From Clostridium fallax (GTDB taxonomy: Bacteria > Bacillota > Clostridia > Clostridiales > Clostridiaceae): a stretch of 64,000 nucleotides of DNA. Position numbers and translations under genes: made by a program. The notes under the pieces are model-generated. The model saw nothing but the letters and a program-made list of their open reading frames with translations, was not told the DNA's origin and did no database searches. The DNA is taken from contig NZ_FQVM01000001.1 of NCBI RefSeq assembly GCF_900129365.1, positions 186,001 through 250,000 on the forward strand. Reading direction: 5' to 3'. Shown here one piece after another: positions 43,418 through 52,060 of this stretch (position 1 is the stretch's first letter; each line of letters starts with the position of its first letter).

Positions 43418-43690
43418 AAAAAAACTCTCGTTCTCTGAAAATATTCAGAGGACGAGAGATTAATCACGTGGTACCACCTCAATTTATCTCACATAAATTA
43501 TGTAAGACCTTAAAAGATGCATCTTAACATCTTTGTTCTTTTAACGGGAACTTCCGATATCAGCCTACTAACTACTAAATAGCTTTCGGTGAATGACTCT
43601 AAGATGTATTCAAAGTATTTATCTTTGCACCTCTCACCAACCGGTAACTCTCTGTTAAGTATCAATACCTTTACTCCTTCTTTTCATAGT
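43418..43690 (-). promoter_or_regulatory. T-box leader, tyrosine specifier
   Basis: On the minus strand the leader contains a specifier region GAA-TAC-ATC (Tyr codon TAC, about 43605-43613), AGCTATTTAGTAG-type stem sequences, the T-box GAGGTGGTACCACGTG and a terminator TCTCTCGTCCTCTGAA...TTCAGAGAACGAGAG plus T-run (about 43421-43461). Uncharged tRNA-Tyr would release termination into tyrS. It fills most of the 450-base gap between RidA and tyrS. Confidence 0.94.
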
Positions 43691-43777
43691 CTTTTCTTAT
43701 TCATTAATTTATTAACTAGTATAGTTAAACTTTAATGAAATTATACTTAATTTTAAATATTATGTCAAACTAATATA

Positions 43778-44155
43778 TTAAATATGAGCTATAACTTCTA
43801 TTTCTAAAACTGCATCCTTTGGAAGTTTTCCTACTTGGAAACAAGATCTAGCTGGTGGTAATTCCTTAAAGTACTCACCATAAACTTCATTTACAGCTGC
43901 AAAATCATTTAAATCCTTTAAGAATACTGTTGTTTTTACAACTTTGTCTAAAGATGATCCCACATCTTCTAAAATTGCTTTAACGTTTTCTAAAGAAGTT
44001 TTTGTAGCTTCTTTAACATCACTTATAAGTTCCCCCGTTTTTGGATTTATTGGTAATTGACCTGATGTAAAAATAAAATCTCCAATTTTTATTCCTTGTG
44101 AATATGGACCTATTGCACCTGGTGCATCTTTTGTTGATATAACTTCTCTATTCAT
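43778..44155 (-). CDS. ridA: RidA/YjgF reactive imine deaminase
   Basis: A 125-residue trimeric enzyme that hydrolyses reactive enamines and imines made by PLP enzymes such as threonine or serine dehydratases. The family pattern is strong: STKDAPGAIGPYSQGIKIGDFIFTSGQLP, an internal GxxxxDVVKTTVFL-like VVKTTVFLKDLNDF, and ARSCFQVGKLPKDAVLEIE with the catalytic-site Arg near 105. AGGAGG precedes the ATG. No neighbour explains a specific pathway. Confidence 0.95.
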   Translation of the reverse strand: MNREVISTKDAPGAIGPYSQGIKIGDFIFTSGQLPINPKTGELISDVKEATKTSLENVKAILEDVGSSLDKVVKTTVFLKDLNDFAAVNEVYGEYFKELPPARSCFQVGKLPKDAVLEIEVIAHI

Positions 44156-44241
44156 TAATAACGCCTCCTAAATTCTTCGATTTGATTTTATTTTACCTCC
44201 TTTTATTATTTTTTTCCACCTTTAAATTTAATTAACATAAA

Positions 44242-44266
44242 AGAGCCACTAAAAACTAGTAGCTCT
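44242..44266 (-). terminator. Terminator of the P-loop protein gene
   Basis: AGAGCCACTA-AAAAC-TAGTAGCTCT (one mismatch) followed by TTTT on the minus strand, 36 bases past the stop. Confidence 0.75.
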
Positions 44267-44301
44267 CATTATATTAATTTATATATTTTCTATTTTATTT
44301 T

Positions 44302-44709
44302 TTATGAAGCGTATTTTTTTATAAACTCAGGAATTTCATTCTCTCCATTCACATTTATATAAACGTTTACTCCAAATTTTTCTGTTAAATCATCTAGCTT
44401 AAAAAATAAATGTGCCGCATTTTCTATATCTGATTCTACAATATTAGAAAGTCCATCAATATAGATATTCTCAATATCATAATCTCTAGATATTATGCCA
44501 CACAAAAGTCCATATAATGACTCAAAGTCACTTAACGAAAAGTCATTTGTAGATATAAATCTAATATTTCTATTAAGTTCAATTCTTGGTCTTGAATCAT
44601 CGTCAATATATACAGCGTTTCCTTTTTGACTTAAAATATTTGAGTTAGCCAAATTAATAAGTTCTTTTGTTTTACCTGAACCTCTTTCATTGCAAAACAC
44701 CTGAATCAT
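44302..44709 (-). CDS. Small P-loop protein, unknown function
   Basis: A 135-residue soluble protein with a Walker A-like NERGSGKTKEL at residues 6-16 and an IENIYIDGLSNI strand that could serve as Walker B. It lacks the rest of a typical ATPase. Similar short clostridial proteins are sometimes labelled PilT-like without support. An upstream GTG at 44718 overlaps the SD; ATG at 44709 follows GGGGTGG with five bases. It appears monocistronic. Confidence 0.6.
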   Translation of the reverse strand: MIQVFCNERGSGKTKELINLANSNILSQKGNAVYIDDDSRPRIELNRNIRFISTNDFSLSDFESLYGLLCGIISRDYDIENIYIDGLSNIVESDIENAAHLFFKLDDLTEKFGVNVYINVNGENEIPEFIKKYAS

Positions 44710-44890
44710 CAGAACCACCCCTCACAAATTATATTTGCTTAAATATATAAATATATTTCTTTACTAATAGTATATAATATTCTGAAAATTTATTCAATTA
44801 TTCCTTATTTTTAATTATTAACAATTAGTTAACAATTTAAGATAACTTTATAAACTTATAATTTTAAAATAAAATATTATTTTTTAACAA

Positions 44891-44942
44891 AAAATACACT
44901 ATTACAAGCATATTATTTTATAATGCTTTAATAGTGTATTTT
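44891..44942. terminator. Cruciform-like terminator after gerKC
   Basis: AAAATACACTATTA pairs with TAATAGTGTATTTT, with an inner AAGCAT/AATGCTT stem extending it. It lies about 95 bases past the gerKC stop and is the main feature of the 328-base gap. Confidence 0.72.
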
Positions 44943-45037
44943 ATTTATAGTAAATTTTTTTATTAATAAACTTATAAAAATTTTTATTGAGTCTTTTATC
45001 TTTAATAATTATTTTAATTATTTTTTTATTTTACTAT

Positions 45038-46162
45038 TTAATAACTGTCTCTCATTTCACTAGATCCTTCTATATTAACATCAACAGTTAATATTAAATC
45101 TGTTTTTCCAATTATACTACCTTCTATTGATTCTTTAGGATAATACATATTAAAGTATCTTCCTGCTTCAAATATATCTACTTCTTTTTTTCTAAAGAAA
45201 TCAAATGTGCTAGATATATATTGACTTATATCTTTCTTTTCAGTTTCTTCAAGTTTTTTTAATGATGTATCATTAATTATAAATCTATCCTGGACCTCTG
45301 CTATAGAACAATTTATAGTAATATATTTATATAGTTTTATTCTATCTCCATCATATTTTATTTTTGTTTCTGTTTTACTATTATTTATTTCTAAGGTAAT
45401 ATACGTTTTTGGATCTTGTGGATTACTTACCTCTAAAACACCATTATCTACATTATCATTTAAAAAGCTATACGCTAGAGTTTGCTTTTCTGTAAGTCTT
45501 TCTACTAAAATATCATTATTTAAAATAGCTCCTCCGCTTAAAGAAAGCTTATTATCCTCAGAATTATTAACTATTTCTAGTGCTGATATAACCGTATTAG
45601 TTCTTCCAGATGATCTTTCTGTAAAGAAATCATTTATATTTGTGGAGATAACCTTAGGATTTTCCTTAACTTTTATAGCTAAATCATTTAAAAATATTCC
45701 TAAGTATTCTTCATTCTCATTAGCAGTTTCAAATAATTTTTTTACATCTCCAAAATATACAAAAAGATATGGCTTAACTAATAATTCTTGGTCTCTTCTT
45801 AATAGATCTAAATATTTTTCTAATCCTGATTTAGCAGCATTCTCTGAAAAAATATAAGCTTTACATTGAGTAAAATTTATTTTGTATGAAGATGCTAAAT
45901 TTATATCTCTTATTCCTTCTAAAATAGTTTTAGACTTTCCTTTATAAAGTATCCTTTTACCTTTATCGGAACTATCATTTGCATCTCTAAAAGGTTTTAC
46001 ACAATCTAAATATATAGCCACATCTCCATCTTCATTGTCAAAAAAGCAAGTAGTTACAAAAACTACTTTGTTTATATCCTTGTAATTATAACAGCCTATA
46101 AATGTAGTTAAGATTATAATTCCTAATATTAATGATATAACTCTCTTATAATTTCTTCTCAT
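45038..46162 (-). CDS. gerKC: Spore germination lipoprotein, Ger(x)C family
   Basis: A 374-residue lipoprotein component of a germinant receptor. The signal segment ends in TFIGC, a lipobox with Cys near residue 24; the following KDINKVVFVTTCFFD is typical of GerC N-domains. The rest has the mixed fold of the family. It overlaps gerKA by 17 bases, showing coupling; the ATG at 46162 fits AGAGG better than the one at 46171. Together with gerKA and divergent gerKB it forms the receptor that responds to KCl, amino acids or other germinants in C. perfringens. Confidence 0.9.
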   Translation of the reverse strand: MRRNYKRVISLILGIIILTTFIGCYNYKDINKVVFVTTCFFDNEDGDVAIYLDCVKPFRDANDSSDKGKRILYKGKSKTILEGIRDINLASSYKINFTQCKAYIFSENAAKSGLEKYLDLLRRDQELLVKPYLFVYFGDVKKLFETANENEEYLGIFLNDLAIKVKENPKVISTNINDFFTERSSGRTNTVISALEIVNNSEDNKLSLSGGAILNNDILVERLTEKQTLAYSFLNDNVDNGVLEVSNPQDPKTYITLEINNSKTETKIKYDGDRIKLYKYITINCSIAEVQDRFIINDTSLKKLEETEKKDISQYISSTFDFFRKKEVDIFEAGRYFNMYYPKESIEGSIIGKTDLILTVDVNIEGSSEMRDSY

Positions 46163-47558
46163 CAATATCATCCTCTTCTATAACTTTTTTAGATATATTA
46201 TCTAGATTCCCTCTAAATACCAAGTCCTTAAATTTATATTCTTTTGCTGTTCCAATAGGAAATAAATAAGAATATCCAGATGATTTTAAGTTAGCTAAAT
46301 GAGTTACTAATAAAAGTGTTGCTGCAAAAAATCCTGGAAGTCCTAAAAATGCTGAAAATAATACAATTATTATAGACCATATAGACATAGCACCATAAGA
46401 TTTTGGTATTAAAAAGTAAGATAATGCACTTATGGCTATTACCAATATTGTTATTCTAGAGGCTAATCCAGCTCCTACTGCAGCATCTCCTAAAATAAGA
46501 GCTGCTACAATAGACATTGCGGTTCCTATTGGTTGTGGAAGCCTTAGTCCAGCCTCCTTTATAAGTTGGAAAAAAGTCATCATTATAAGAACTTCAATTA
46601 TAGTTGGAAAAGGTACTCCTGCCCTAGATACAGCCAATCTAAAAACAAAAAGAGATGGTATCATTGAGTAATGATAGCATATAGTTGCAACATAAATTCC
46701 TGGCATAAATGTAGCTATAAAAAAAGCAATCCATCTTAAAGTTCTTGTAAAATTAACAAAATACTTATTTAAATAATAATCATCTGGCATATGAAAGTTT
46801 TCTAAGAAGAAAAAGGGTGTTGTAATTACAAAAGGAGTTCCATCAACAATAACTCCAACTCTTCCTTCCATAAGCTTTGCTACTGTTTCATCAGGTTTTT
46901 CAGTATATCCTACTGTATCAAAAACTGTATTTTTATATCGTAACTTATCTTCTATGTAATTAGTATCAAGAATAAATTGATAATCTAATTCTTTAATTTT
47001 ACTTCTAACATAATCAATAAGTTCTTTAGGTGCTAAACCTTGTATATAAGTTACACAAACTACAGTTTTAGATTTTTCGCCTACATAAATAGCTTCAAAT
47101 TTTAAATCAGAATTTTTTACCCTCTTTCTAATTAAAGCTACATTATCTACAAAAAGTTCTGTAAACCCTTCTCTTGGTCCTTTAAGAACTGATTCAGTAA
47201 CAGGTATTCCTACTCCTCTACTTGCAATATTTTTTGCTTCACAATAAATCATACCTTTTTCATTTTCAAAAATAATAATAACATCACCAGATAAAATATG
47301 AAGAAGTGCATCTTCATCATCCTTTGGATACCCTACTGTATTGATACTTAAAACCTTGCAGCATATATCCTTTAAAGTAAATACATGTTCCTTTTCTAAA
47401 ACCAAAGGTTTAACTATATACTCACTTACAAAAGATGTTCCGCATAGTACATCAATAAAAATACAAGTAGCTTTTCCTAATGCAGTATCTACTTCTCTGT
47501 ACTTAACATCAAAGCTGTCTTTTAATCTGTCTTTAAAAAACTTTAATTTTTTTTCCAT
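46146..47558 (-). CDS. gerKA: Spore germination protein A (GerA family)
   Basis: A 470-residue receptor subunit. It has a large N-terminal cytosolic domain with YVKPLVLEKEHVF... and EGRVGVIVDGTPFVITTPFFF, then about five membrane helices (310-430) in the order PGIYVATICYHYSMIPS, GVPFPTIIEVLIMMTFFQLIKEAGLRLP, PIGTAMSIVAALILGDAAV. This is the classic GerAA pattern. Located in the spore inner membrane, it senses germinants with GerKC and GerKB. The ATG at 47558 after AGGTGA is chosen over an in-frame GTG at 47567. Confidence 0.93.
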   Translation of the reverse strand: MEKKLKFFKDRLKDSFDVKYREVDTALGKATCIFIDVLCGTSFVSEYIVKPLVLEKEHVFTLKDICCKVLSINTVGYPKDDEDALLHILSGDVIIIFENEKGMIYCEAKNIASRGVGIPVTESVLKGPREGFTELFVDNVALIRKRVKNSDLKFEAIYVGEKSKTVVCVTYIQGLAPKELIDYVRSKIKELDYQFILDTNYIEDKLRYKNTVFDTVGYTEKPDETVAKLMEGRVGVIVDGTPFVITTPFFFLENFHMPDDYYLNKYFVNFTRTLRWIAFFIATFMPGIYVATICYHYSMIPSLFVFRLAVSRAGVPFPTIIEVLIMMTFFQLIKEAGLRLPQPIGTAMSIVAALILGDAAVGAGLASRITILVIAISALSYFLIPKSYGAMSIWSIIIVLFSAFLGLPGFFAATLLLVTHLANLKSSGYSYLFPIGTAKEYKFKDLVFRGNLDNISKKVIEEDDIDEKKL

Positions 47559-47689
47559 AATCATCACCTAGAAATATTGTTTTCATAAAAAATGTTTAAT
47601 ATTCATTTTTTAGAGAATACTAACTAAAGGATTTTTTAGGTAATTTATTATTTTAAATATAGGAATTTTATTATTTATAAGAAAGGTAG

Positions 47690-48823
47690 GTGAAAACCGT
47701 TATATTATTTCCTATAACGGTAACAATATTGGAAAAATTAACTTCTAAACATTTTTTATTTTTTATAGTCCCTATTGTAATGATGTCTATACAAGCATAT
47801 ACTTCTCTTTTTATTAGAGAGAGCAGAACAGATACATGGATATGTACAATAGCTGCCGCTTTAATTTTTTTAATATTTATATTTTATATATTTAATATTT
47901 GTGAAAAAACAAATGGCTATGATTTTAAAGATGTAATATTAAAAGCTTTAGGAAAACCTTTAGGAAATGCTTATATTTTTCTATTTGGATTAGCTTTAAT
48001 ATTATCAATAATAGAAAGTGCCATAATCGAAAGTGGTTCTATTCATCATACTTTTTTCTTAGAAACACCTACTTGGTATTTAATTTTATTTTTTATATTA
48101 CCAGCTATATATTGTATAAATAAGCCTCTAGATACAATAATTATTGTAGTATTAGTATTTGTACCATTAATAATTCTTACAGAAACTACCTTAGAAATAT
48201 TGGTACATAAGTATAAAGATTTTAGGTATTTATTTCCCGTTTTGCAATTTGGAGTCACAAAGCAAATGATTTTATCAACTTTAAAGCAAATAGGATCTTT
48301 AAGTAATTTTATATTACTATTCCCATTGCTTTATAAAATCTCAGATAAAACAAATATAAAAAAACGCTCTATAATAACTTTATCTCTAGTATGCTTATCC
48401 TTAATATTTTTAATGATAGGTACTATTTCATTTTTTGGAACTACTAGAGCTTCAAACATATACTTCACTAGATTTTTAAAATCTCAAAGAATATATTATG
48501 GAGGTTTCATAGAGAATGGAGAGGCCCATGCACTTTTACAAGTAGTTTTAGGTTGGTTTTTAAAGTATATAATATGTTTCTATGTTCTTTTAGATGTTTT
48601 TAAGGAAAAAATTAAAAATCGAAAAATTTTTATAATAGCTTTAACTACTATTATTTTTATTTTTTCTTACTTTTTATCAAGTAGTATATTTAGACTTTTT
48701 GAATTCTTAAAATACTTTCAGTACTTTAATTTTATAGTTTTATTTATTTTTCCTTTAATAATATATGCTATATATTCAATAAAATATAAGAAAAATAAAT
48801 CTAACTTTCCTTCCCCAAATTAA
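47690..48823 (+). CDS. gerKB: Spore germination permease-like protein (GerAB family)
   Basis: A 377-residue protein with about ten membrane helices, related to amino acid permeases (APC fold). Segments include KLTSKHFLFFIVPIVMMSIQAY, ILSIIESAIIESGSIHHTFFL and the long C-terminal helices. GerAB subunits bind germinant. It diverges from gerKA-gerKC, as known for C. perfringens. The start is uncertain: GTG at 47690 has AAAGG only a few bases away, and TTG at 47729 gives a start nearer the usual LEKLTSKHFL. Confidence 0.88.
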   Translation: MKTVILFPITVTILEKLTSKHFLFFIVPIVMMSIQAYTSLFIRESRTDTWICTIAAALIFLIFIFYIFNICEKTNGYDFKDVILKALGKPLGNAYIFLFGLALILSIIESAIIESGSIHHTFFLETPTWYLILFFILPAIYCINKPLDTIIIVVLVFVPLIILTETTLEILVHKYKDFRYLFPVLQFGVTKQMILSTLKQIGSLSNFILLFPLLYKISDKTNIKKRSIITLSLVCLSLIFLMIGTISFFGTTRASNIYFTRFLKSQRIYYGGFIENGEAHALLQVVLGWFLKYIICFYVLLDVFKEKIKNRKIFIIALTTIIFIFSYFLSSSIFRLFEFLKYFQYFNFIVLFIFPLIIYAIYSIKYKKNKSNFPSPN

Positions 48824-48852
48824 ATTTAATCATAATTATGATTAAATTTAAT
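48819..48852. terminator. 34-base perfect palindrome at the gerKB stop
   Basis: ATTAAATTTAATCATAA and its exact complement follow each other with no loop bases, covering the gerKB stop codon. T-rich sequence follows on the plus strand. A terminator is the likeliest role. Confidence 0.65.
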
Positions 48853-48889
48853 AAATTTAAAATTTTTTTAATTTAATCACAATTTTATA

Positions 48890-48917
48890 TTGTTTTACAT
48901 AGTATATATGATATAAT
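48890..48917 (+). promoter_or_regulatory. Likely promoter of the zinc-ribbon gene
   Basis: TTGTTT (48890-48895), 16 bases, perfect TATAAT (48912-48917). The leader to the ATG at 49061 would be about 137 bases, and CTTCCTTTAA/TTAATTAGGAAG within it can pair. Confidence 0.6.
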
Positions 48918-49060
48918 TATTAATGAAAATCATATTAAATTTTATAGGTCACTTTAGTTAGATAATTTTTCTTCCTTTAATACTCATTCCAAAAATTGAC
49001 GGTTAATTAGGAAGTATAAATATCACCTAATAACCTATGAATTTAGAGGAGGTCTATTAA

Positions 49061-49216
49061 ATGGAAGATAAAAAAATAACATGTAAAGATTGTGGTAAAG
49101 AGTTCATCTTTACAGTAGGAGAACAAGAATTTTTTAAAGAAAAAGGATTCGAAAATGATTCTGTAAGATGCCCTGATTGCAGAAGAGCTAGAAAAGCTCA
49201 AAAAATGAATAGATAA
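49061..49216 (+). CDS. Small zinc-ribbon protein (51 residues)
   Basis: A short gene easily missed. It encodes MEDKKITCKDCGKEFIFTVG, a middle segment EQEFFKEKGFEND, then CPDCRRARKAQKMNR. Two CxxC pairs (CKDC and CPDC) form one zinc ribbon, followed by a basic tail suited to nucleic acid contact. It matches the probable zinc-ribbon family (zf-trcl type). GAGGAGG stands eight bases before the ATG, and a strong terminator follows. The role is unknown. Confidence 0.88.
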   Translation: MEDKKITCKDCGKEFIFTVGEQEFFKEKGFENDSVRCPDCRRARKAQKMNR

Positions 49217-49240
49217 TATTTGTTTTTTTAATTGAAATTA

Positions 49241-49269
49241 AACCCTGTATATACAGGGTTTTTTATTTT
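49241..49269 (+). terminator. Terminator of the zinc-ribbon gene
   Basis: AACCCTGTAT-ATACAGGGTT is a perfect 20-base palindrome followed by TTTTATTTT, 24 bases past the stop. Confidence 0.9.
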
Positions 49270-49311
49270 ATAACTTTAATTTTATTAGTTTTTCATTTTA
49301 TAATCTACTAA

Positions 49312-49614
49312 TTATTCCTTAATAGAATTAATTTTAGAAGCTTCAATCATAACAAATATTGCCGTAAGTATATGCATTATCCAACCAAATAAAGGAATCC
49401 ATCCTAAGGCAGATCCTACTATACCTAATATATTTCCTGCAATAGGAAGTTTCTCATTCCTACTCATAACAAGTATAGTTATATGAAACATAAGCATGAT
49501 AAGAAGAGGAATCCACAAAAGTCTTAGTATAAAAAGCCCACCAAAAATAGGAACAGCTAAAAAGGCTTCAATACCTCCTGCGAACCATTTAAGAATTTTA
49601 ATATTCTCTCTCAT
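49312..49614 (-). CDS. Small hydrophobic membrane protein, unknown
   Basis: A 100-residue protein with three predicted membrane segments (about 12-30, 33-50, 61-92), containing GSALGWIPLFGWIMHILTAIF. It is not recognised. AGAGG lies upstream of the ATG. It converges on the zinc-ribbon gene and is separated from the ECF gene by about 250 bases, with no sign of co-regulation. Confidence 0.65.
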   Translation of the reverse strand: MRENIKILKWFAGGIEAFLAVPIFGGLFILRLLWIPLLIMLMFHITILVMSRNEKLPIAGNILGIVGSALGWIPLFGWIMHILTAIFVMIEASKINSIKE

Positions 49615-49804
49615 ACATTAACCTCTAAAAAGTATTTTTAATATAATATGCATAGAAATAATAAAATATTAAACTTCTTAAAAAATAAAACTCCAATTTT
49701 TTATCTAAGTAATAATTAGATAAACGCTGCCTAATATAGTAATTAAATCTCCATTTTAAAAATATTATCTTTTATAAAAAATAAATATAATATATAATTA
49801 CATG

Positions 49805-49847
49805 AAAAAAGAAATTTTTTAAAACTCGTTTCAAAAAATTTCTTTTA
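49805..49847 (-). terminator. Terminator of the ECF S-component gene
   Basis: AAAAAAGAAATTTTTT pairs with AAAAAATTTCTTTT around AAAACTCGTTTC; the minus strand ends in a T-run. Confidence 0.83.
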
Positions 49848-49868
49848 TTAGAATATTTTATTTTTAAA

Positions 49869-50414
49869 CTAATTAAATACTTTTTTTCTTGCTCTAAGCA
49901 TAACATTTGCCAATGGTAAGGCTATAACTATTCCTGTTACTACTTGTATTATATTGCCTGGTATATCTTTAGCAGCATAAACTAAAGCTGCAGTTATCCC
50001 ATTTACTTTTCCTGTTAATAAAGATGCCATTAAAGCTCCAGCGAATAAGTATCCAATGACCATAAATACTCCAGCTGTAATAAAACTTATAAGATATGTT
50101 TTAAATGTTTTTTCTTTAAATTTTTCTAAAATATCGCCTGCTATATAAGCCATAACTCCTTTAATTATAAAAGTAAAAGGTGCCCACAAAAAATACCCCC
50201 CATAAATATCTACTAGTGCCATACCTACCGCGGCTGCTAAGGCCCCTCTTTTTTTTCCTAATAGTACTGCTGATAAAAGAACCATACAATCTCCAACATG
50301 CACAAATCCCCCTATTGTAGGAATTTTTATTACATTGCCAGCTAAAAATACTAAAGCTATCATAAGTGCTGTTAAAATCCAATTAAGCAGACTATAAGAC
50401 TCATTTCTCTCCAT
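49869..50414 (-). CDS. ECF transporter S-component-like protein
   Basis: A 181-residue membrane protein with about five or six helices. Its VFLAGNVIKIPTIGGFVHVGDCMVLLSAVLLG start and GKKRGALAAAVGMALVDIYGGYFLWAPFTFIIKG block match ECF S-components of the general type that bind a vitamin or cofactor precursor. The substrate cannot be named; no riboswitch was recognised upstream. The ATG at 50414 after GGAGAGG is preferred over an in-frame start at 50447. Energizing genes ecfA/ecfT are not in this window. Confidence 0.83.
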   Translation of the reverse strand: MERNESYSLLNWILTALMIALVFLAGNVIKIPTIGGFVHVGDCMVLLSAVLLGKKRGALAAAVGMALVDIYGGYFLWAPFTFIIKGVMAYIAGDILEKFKEKTFKTYLISFITAGVFMVIGYLFAGALMASLLTGKVNGITAALVYAAKDIPGNIIQVVTGIVIALPLANVMLRARKKVFN

Positions 50415-50626
50415 ATAATCCTCTCCTTCATTTTTATTAAAAAGCACATTTTCACTTTAAAAGAAATTATATAATTATTATAATATTGCAGTTTATAAAA
50501 AGCATCAAATGTATGGGTACAATTATTTTAAACTTTATCTAAATAAATTATTAATGATTAATATAAATTTATGTATTTCATATACCTTTACCGGTATGAT
50601 TTTTTATTTTAATAATTAAATTTTTG

Positions 50627-50655
50627 TTGACAAAAATAATATAGAAGAATAATAT
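50627..50655 (+). promoter_or_regulatory. Promoter of the trpS leader
   Basis: TTGACA (50627-50632), 17 bases, TAATAT (50650-50655), upstream of the tryptophan T-box. Confidence 0.65.
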
Positions 50656-50684
50656 AGTTAGTAAGAATTTTATTAATATTATAA

Positions 50685-50932
50685 CCTTTGATAAGAAGTA
50701 GTAGGCTTAAACCCAAATTTACAGCGAGTTGTATAAGGTGAGAGTACAACAATTATGATTAAGTTAAATGGATCTTTGAGGTTCTTAAAGGAAATTATAG
50801 TATTTTAAGACGTAATTCCTACGTTATAGGGATAGGATATAATTGTATCTGAAAAAGATGAGATTTTTCTCTAAAACTTAGGTGGCACCGCGTAATATCG
50901 CCCTATGAATTAATTCATAGGGTTTTTTTGTA
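50685..50932 (+). promoter_or_regulatory. T-box leader, tryptophan specifier
   Basis: The leader has AGAAGTAGTAGG (stem I AGUA region), a specifier AAA-TGG-ATC (Trp codon TGG, about 50768-50776), the T-box AGGTGGCACCGCG (50880-50892) and the terminator CCCTATGAATTAATTCATAGGG (50901-50922) plus seven T. It controls trpS by uncharged tRNA-Trp. Confidence 0.94.
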
Positions 50933-51002
50933 TACTTTTATATATAAGTAAATTATAAAAACAAATTTTAAGTTTTTATTTATCATAGAAAGGAGCTTAT
51001 TT

Positions 51003-52010
51003 ATGGAAAATAAAAAAGAAATAATTTTTAGTGGAATTAAACCTTCTGGAGATTTAACTTTAGGCAACTACTTAGGAGCTATAAAAAACTGGGTTAAATT
51101 ACAGGATGAATATGATTGCTTGTTTTGCGTAGTAGATTTACATGCAATAACAGTTAAACAAATTCCTGCTGATTTAAGAAGGAGAACTCTTGAAGTTCTA
51201 TCTATTTATATAGCTTCTGGTATTGATCCAGAAAAAAATACATTATTTATTCAATCACATGTGCCTGCGCATTCTGAAGCATCATGGTTATTAACATGTA
51301 ACTCATATATGGGTGAATTAAGCAGAATGACTCAATATAAAGATAAATCACAAAAAATGGGTGAATCAATAGGAGCCGGTTTATTTAATTATCCTATATT
51401 AATGGCTGCAGATATACTTATATATAATACTAACTTAGTTCCTGTAGGAACAGATCAAAAGCAGCATCTTGAACTTGCAAGAGATTTAGGAATTAGATTT
51501 AATAATACTTATAGTGAAACCTTTGTAATCCCAGAAGCCTATATTCCAAAGGCTGGAGCAAAAATTATGGATCTTCAAGATTCTTCAAAGAAAATGTCTA
51601 AATCAGATACTAATCCTAATGGATTTATATTAATAATGGATCCGCCGGAAGTAATAAGAAAAAAAATTAGTAGGGCTGTAACAGATAATATAGGGGTTGT
51701 AAATTATTCAGATGATCAGCCTGGAGTTAAAAATCTTATAAATATTCTATGTGCAATTAAAGGCATAACTCCTGAAGAAGTTGTTAAAAACTTTGAAGGA
51801 AAAGGATATGCTGAATTTAAAAATGTAGTTGCAGATGCCATAGTAGAAGAACTTACTCCAGTTCAAGAAAAGGTTAAATCTCTACTTAAGGATAAAACTT
51901 ATCTTGAAAGTATCTATGGAAAGGGCGCCGAAAAAGCAAGTTATTTAGCAAACAAAACATTAAGAAAAATGAAAAAGAAAATAGGATTAATTCCTGAAGC
52001 AAAAAAATAA
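51003..52010 (+). CDS. trpS: Tryptophanyl-tRNA synthetase
   Basis: Charges tRNA-Trp. The 335-residue class Ic enzyme has PSGDLTLGNYLGAIKNW (HIGH equivalent GNYLG region), the MAADILIYNTNLVPVGTDQKQHLELARD block that binds substrate and KKMSKSD near residue 197. AAAGGAG precedes the ATG by about eight bases. Regulated by the upstream tryptophan T-box. Confidence 0.98.
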   Translation: MENKKEIIFSGIKPSGDLTLGNYLGAIKNWVKLQDEYDCLFCVVDLHAITVKQIPADLRRRTLEVLSIYIASGIDPEKNTLFIQSHVPAHSEASWLLTCNSYMGELSRMTQYKDKSQKMGESIGAGLFNYPILMAADILIYNTNLVPVGTDQKQHLELARDLGIRFNNTYSETFVIPEAYIPKAGAKIMDLQDSSKKMSKSDTNPNGFILIMDPPEVIRKKISRAVTDNIGVVNYSDDQPGVKNLINILCAIKGITPEEVVKNFEGKGYAEFKNVVADAIVEELTPVQEKVKSLLKDKTYLESIYGKGAEKASYLANKTLRKMKKKIGLIPEAKK

Positions 52011-52019
52011 TTATATAAA

Positions 52020-52052
52020 AAGCAGATAAATTATTTTTAATTTATCTGCTAA
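52020..52052. terminator. Bidirectional terminator between trpS and galE-like gene
   Basis: AGCAGATAAATTA-TTTTT-TAATTTATCTGCT, with A-run before and T-rich sequence after. Confidence 0.85.
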
Positions 52053-52060
52053 TATTTTTA

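Noticed and set aside
49869..50600. Riboswitch upstream of the ECF S-component
   Set aside because: The minus-strand leader was scanned for TPP, preQ1 and similar cores; only AT-rich sequence and a small ATACC/GGTAT hairpin belonging to the trpS upstream region were found.
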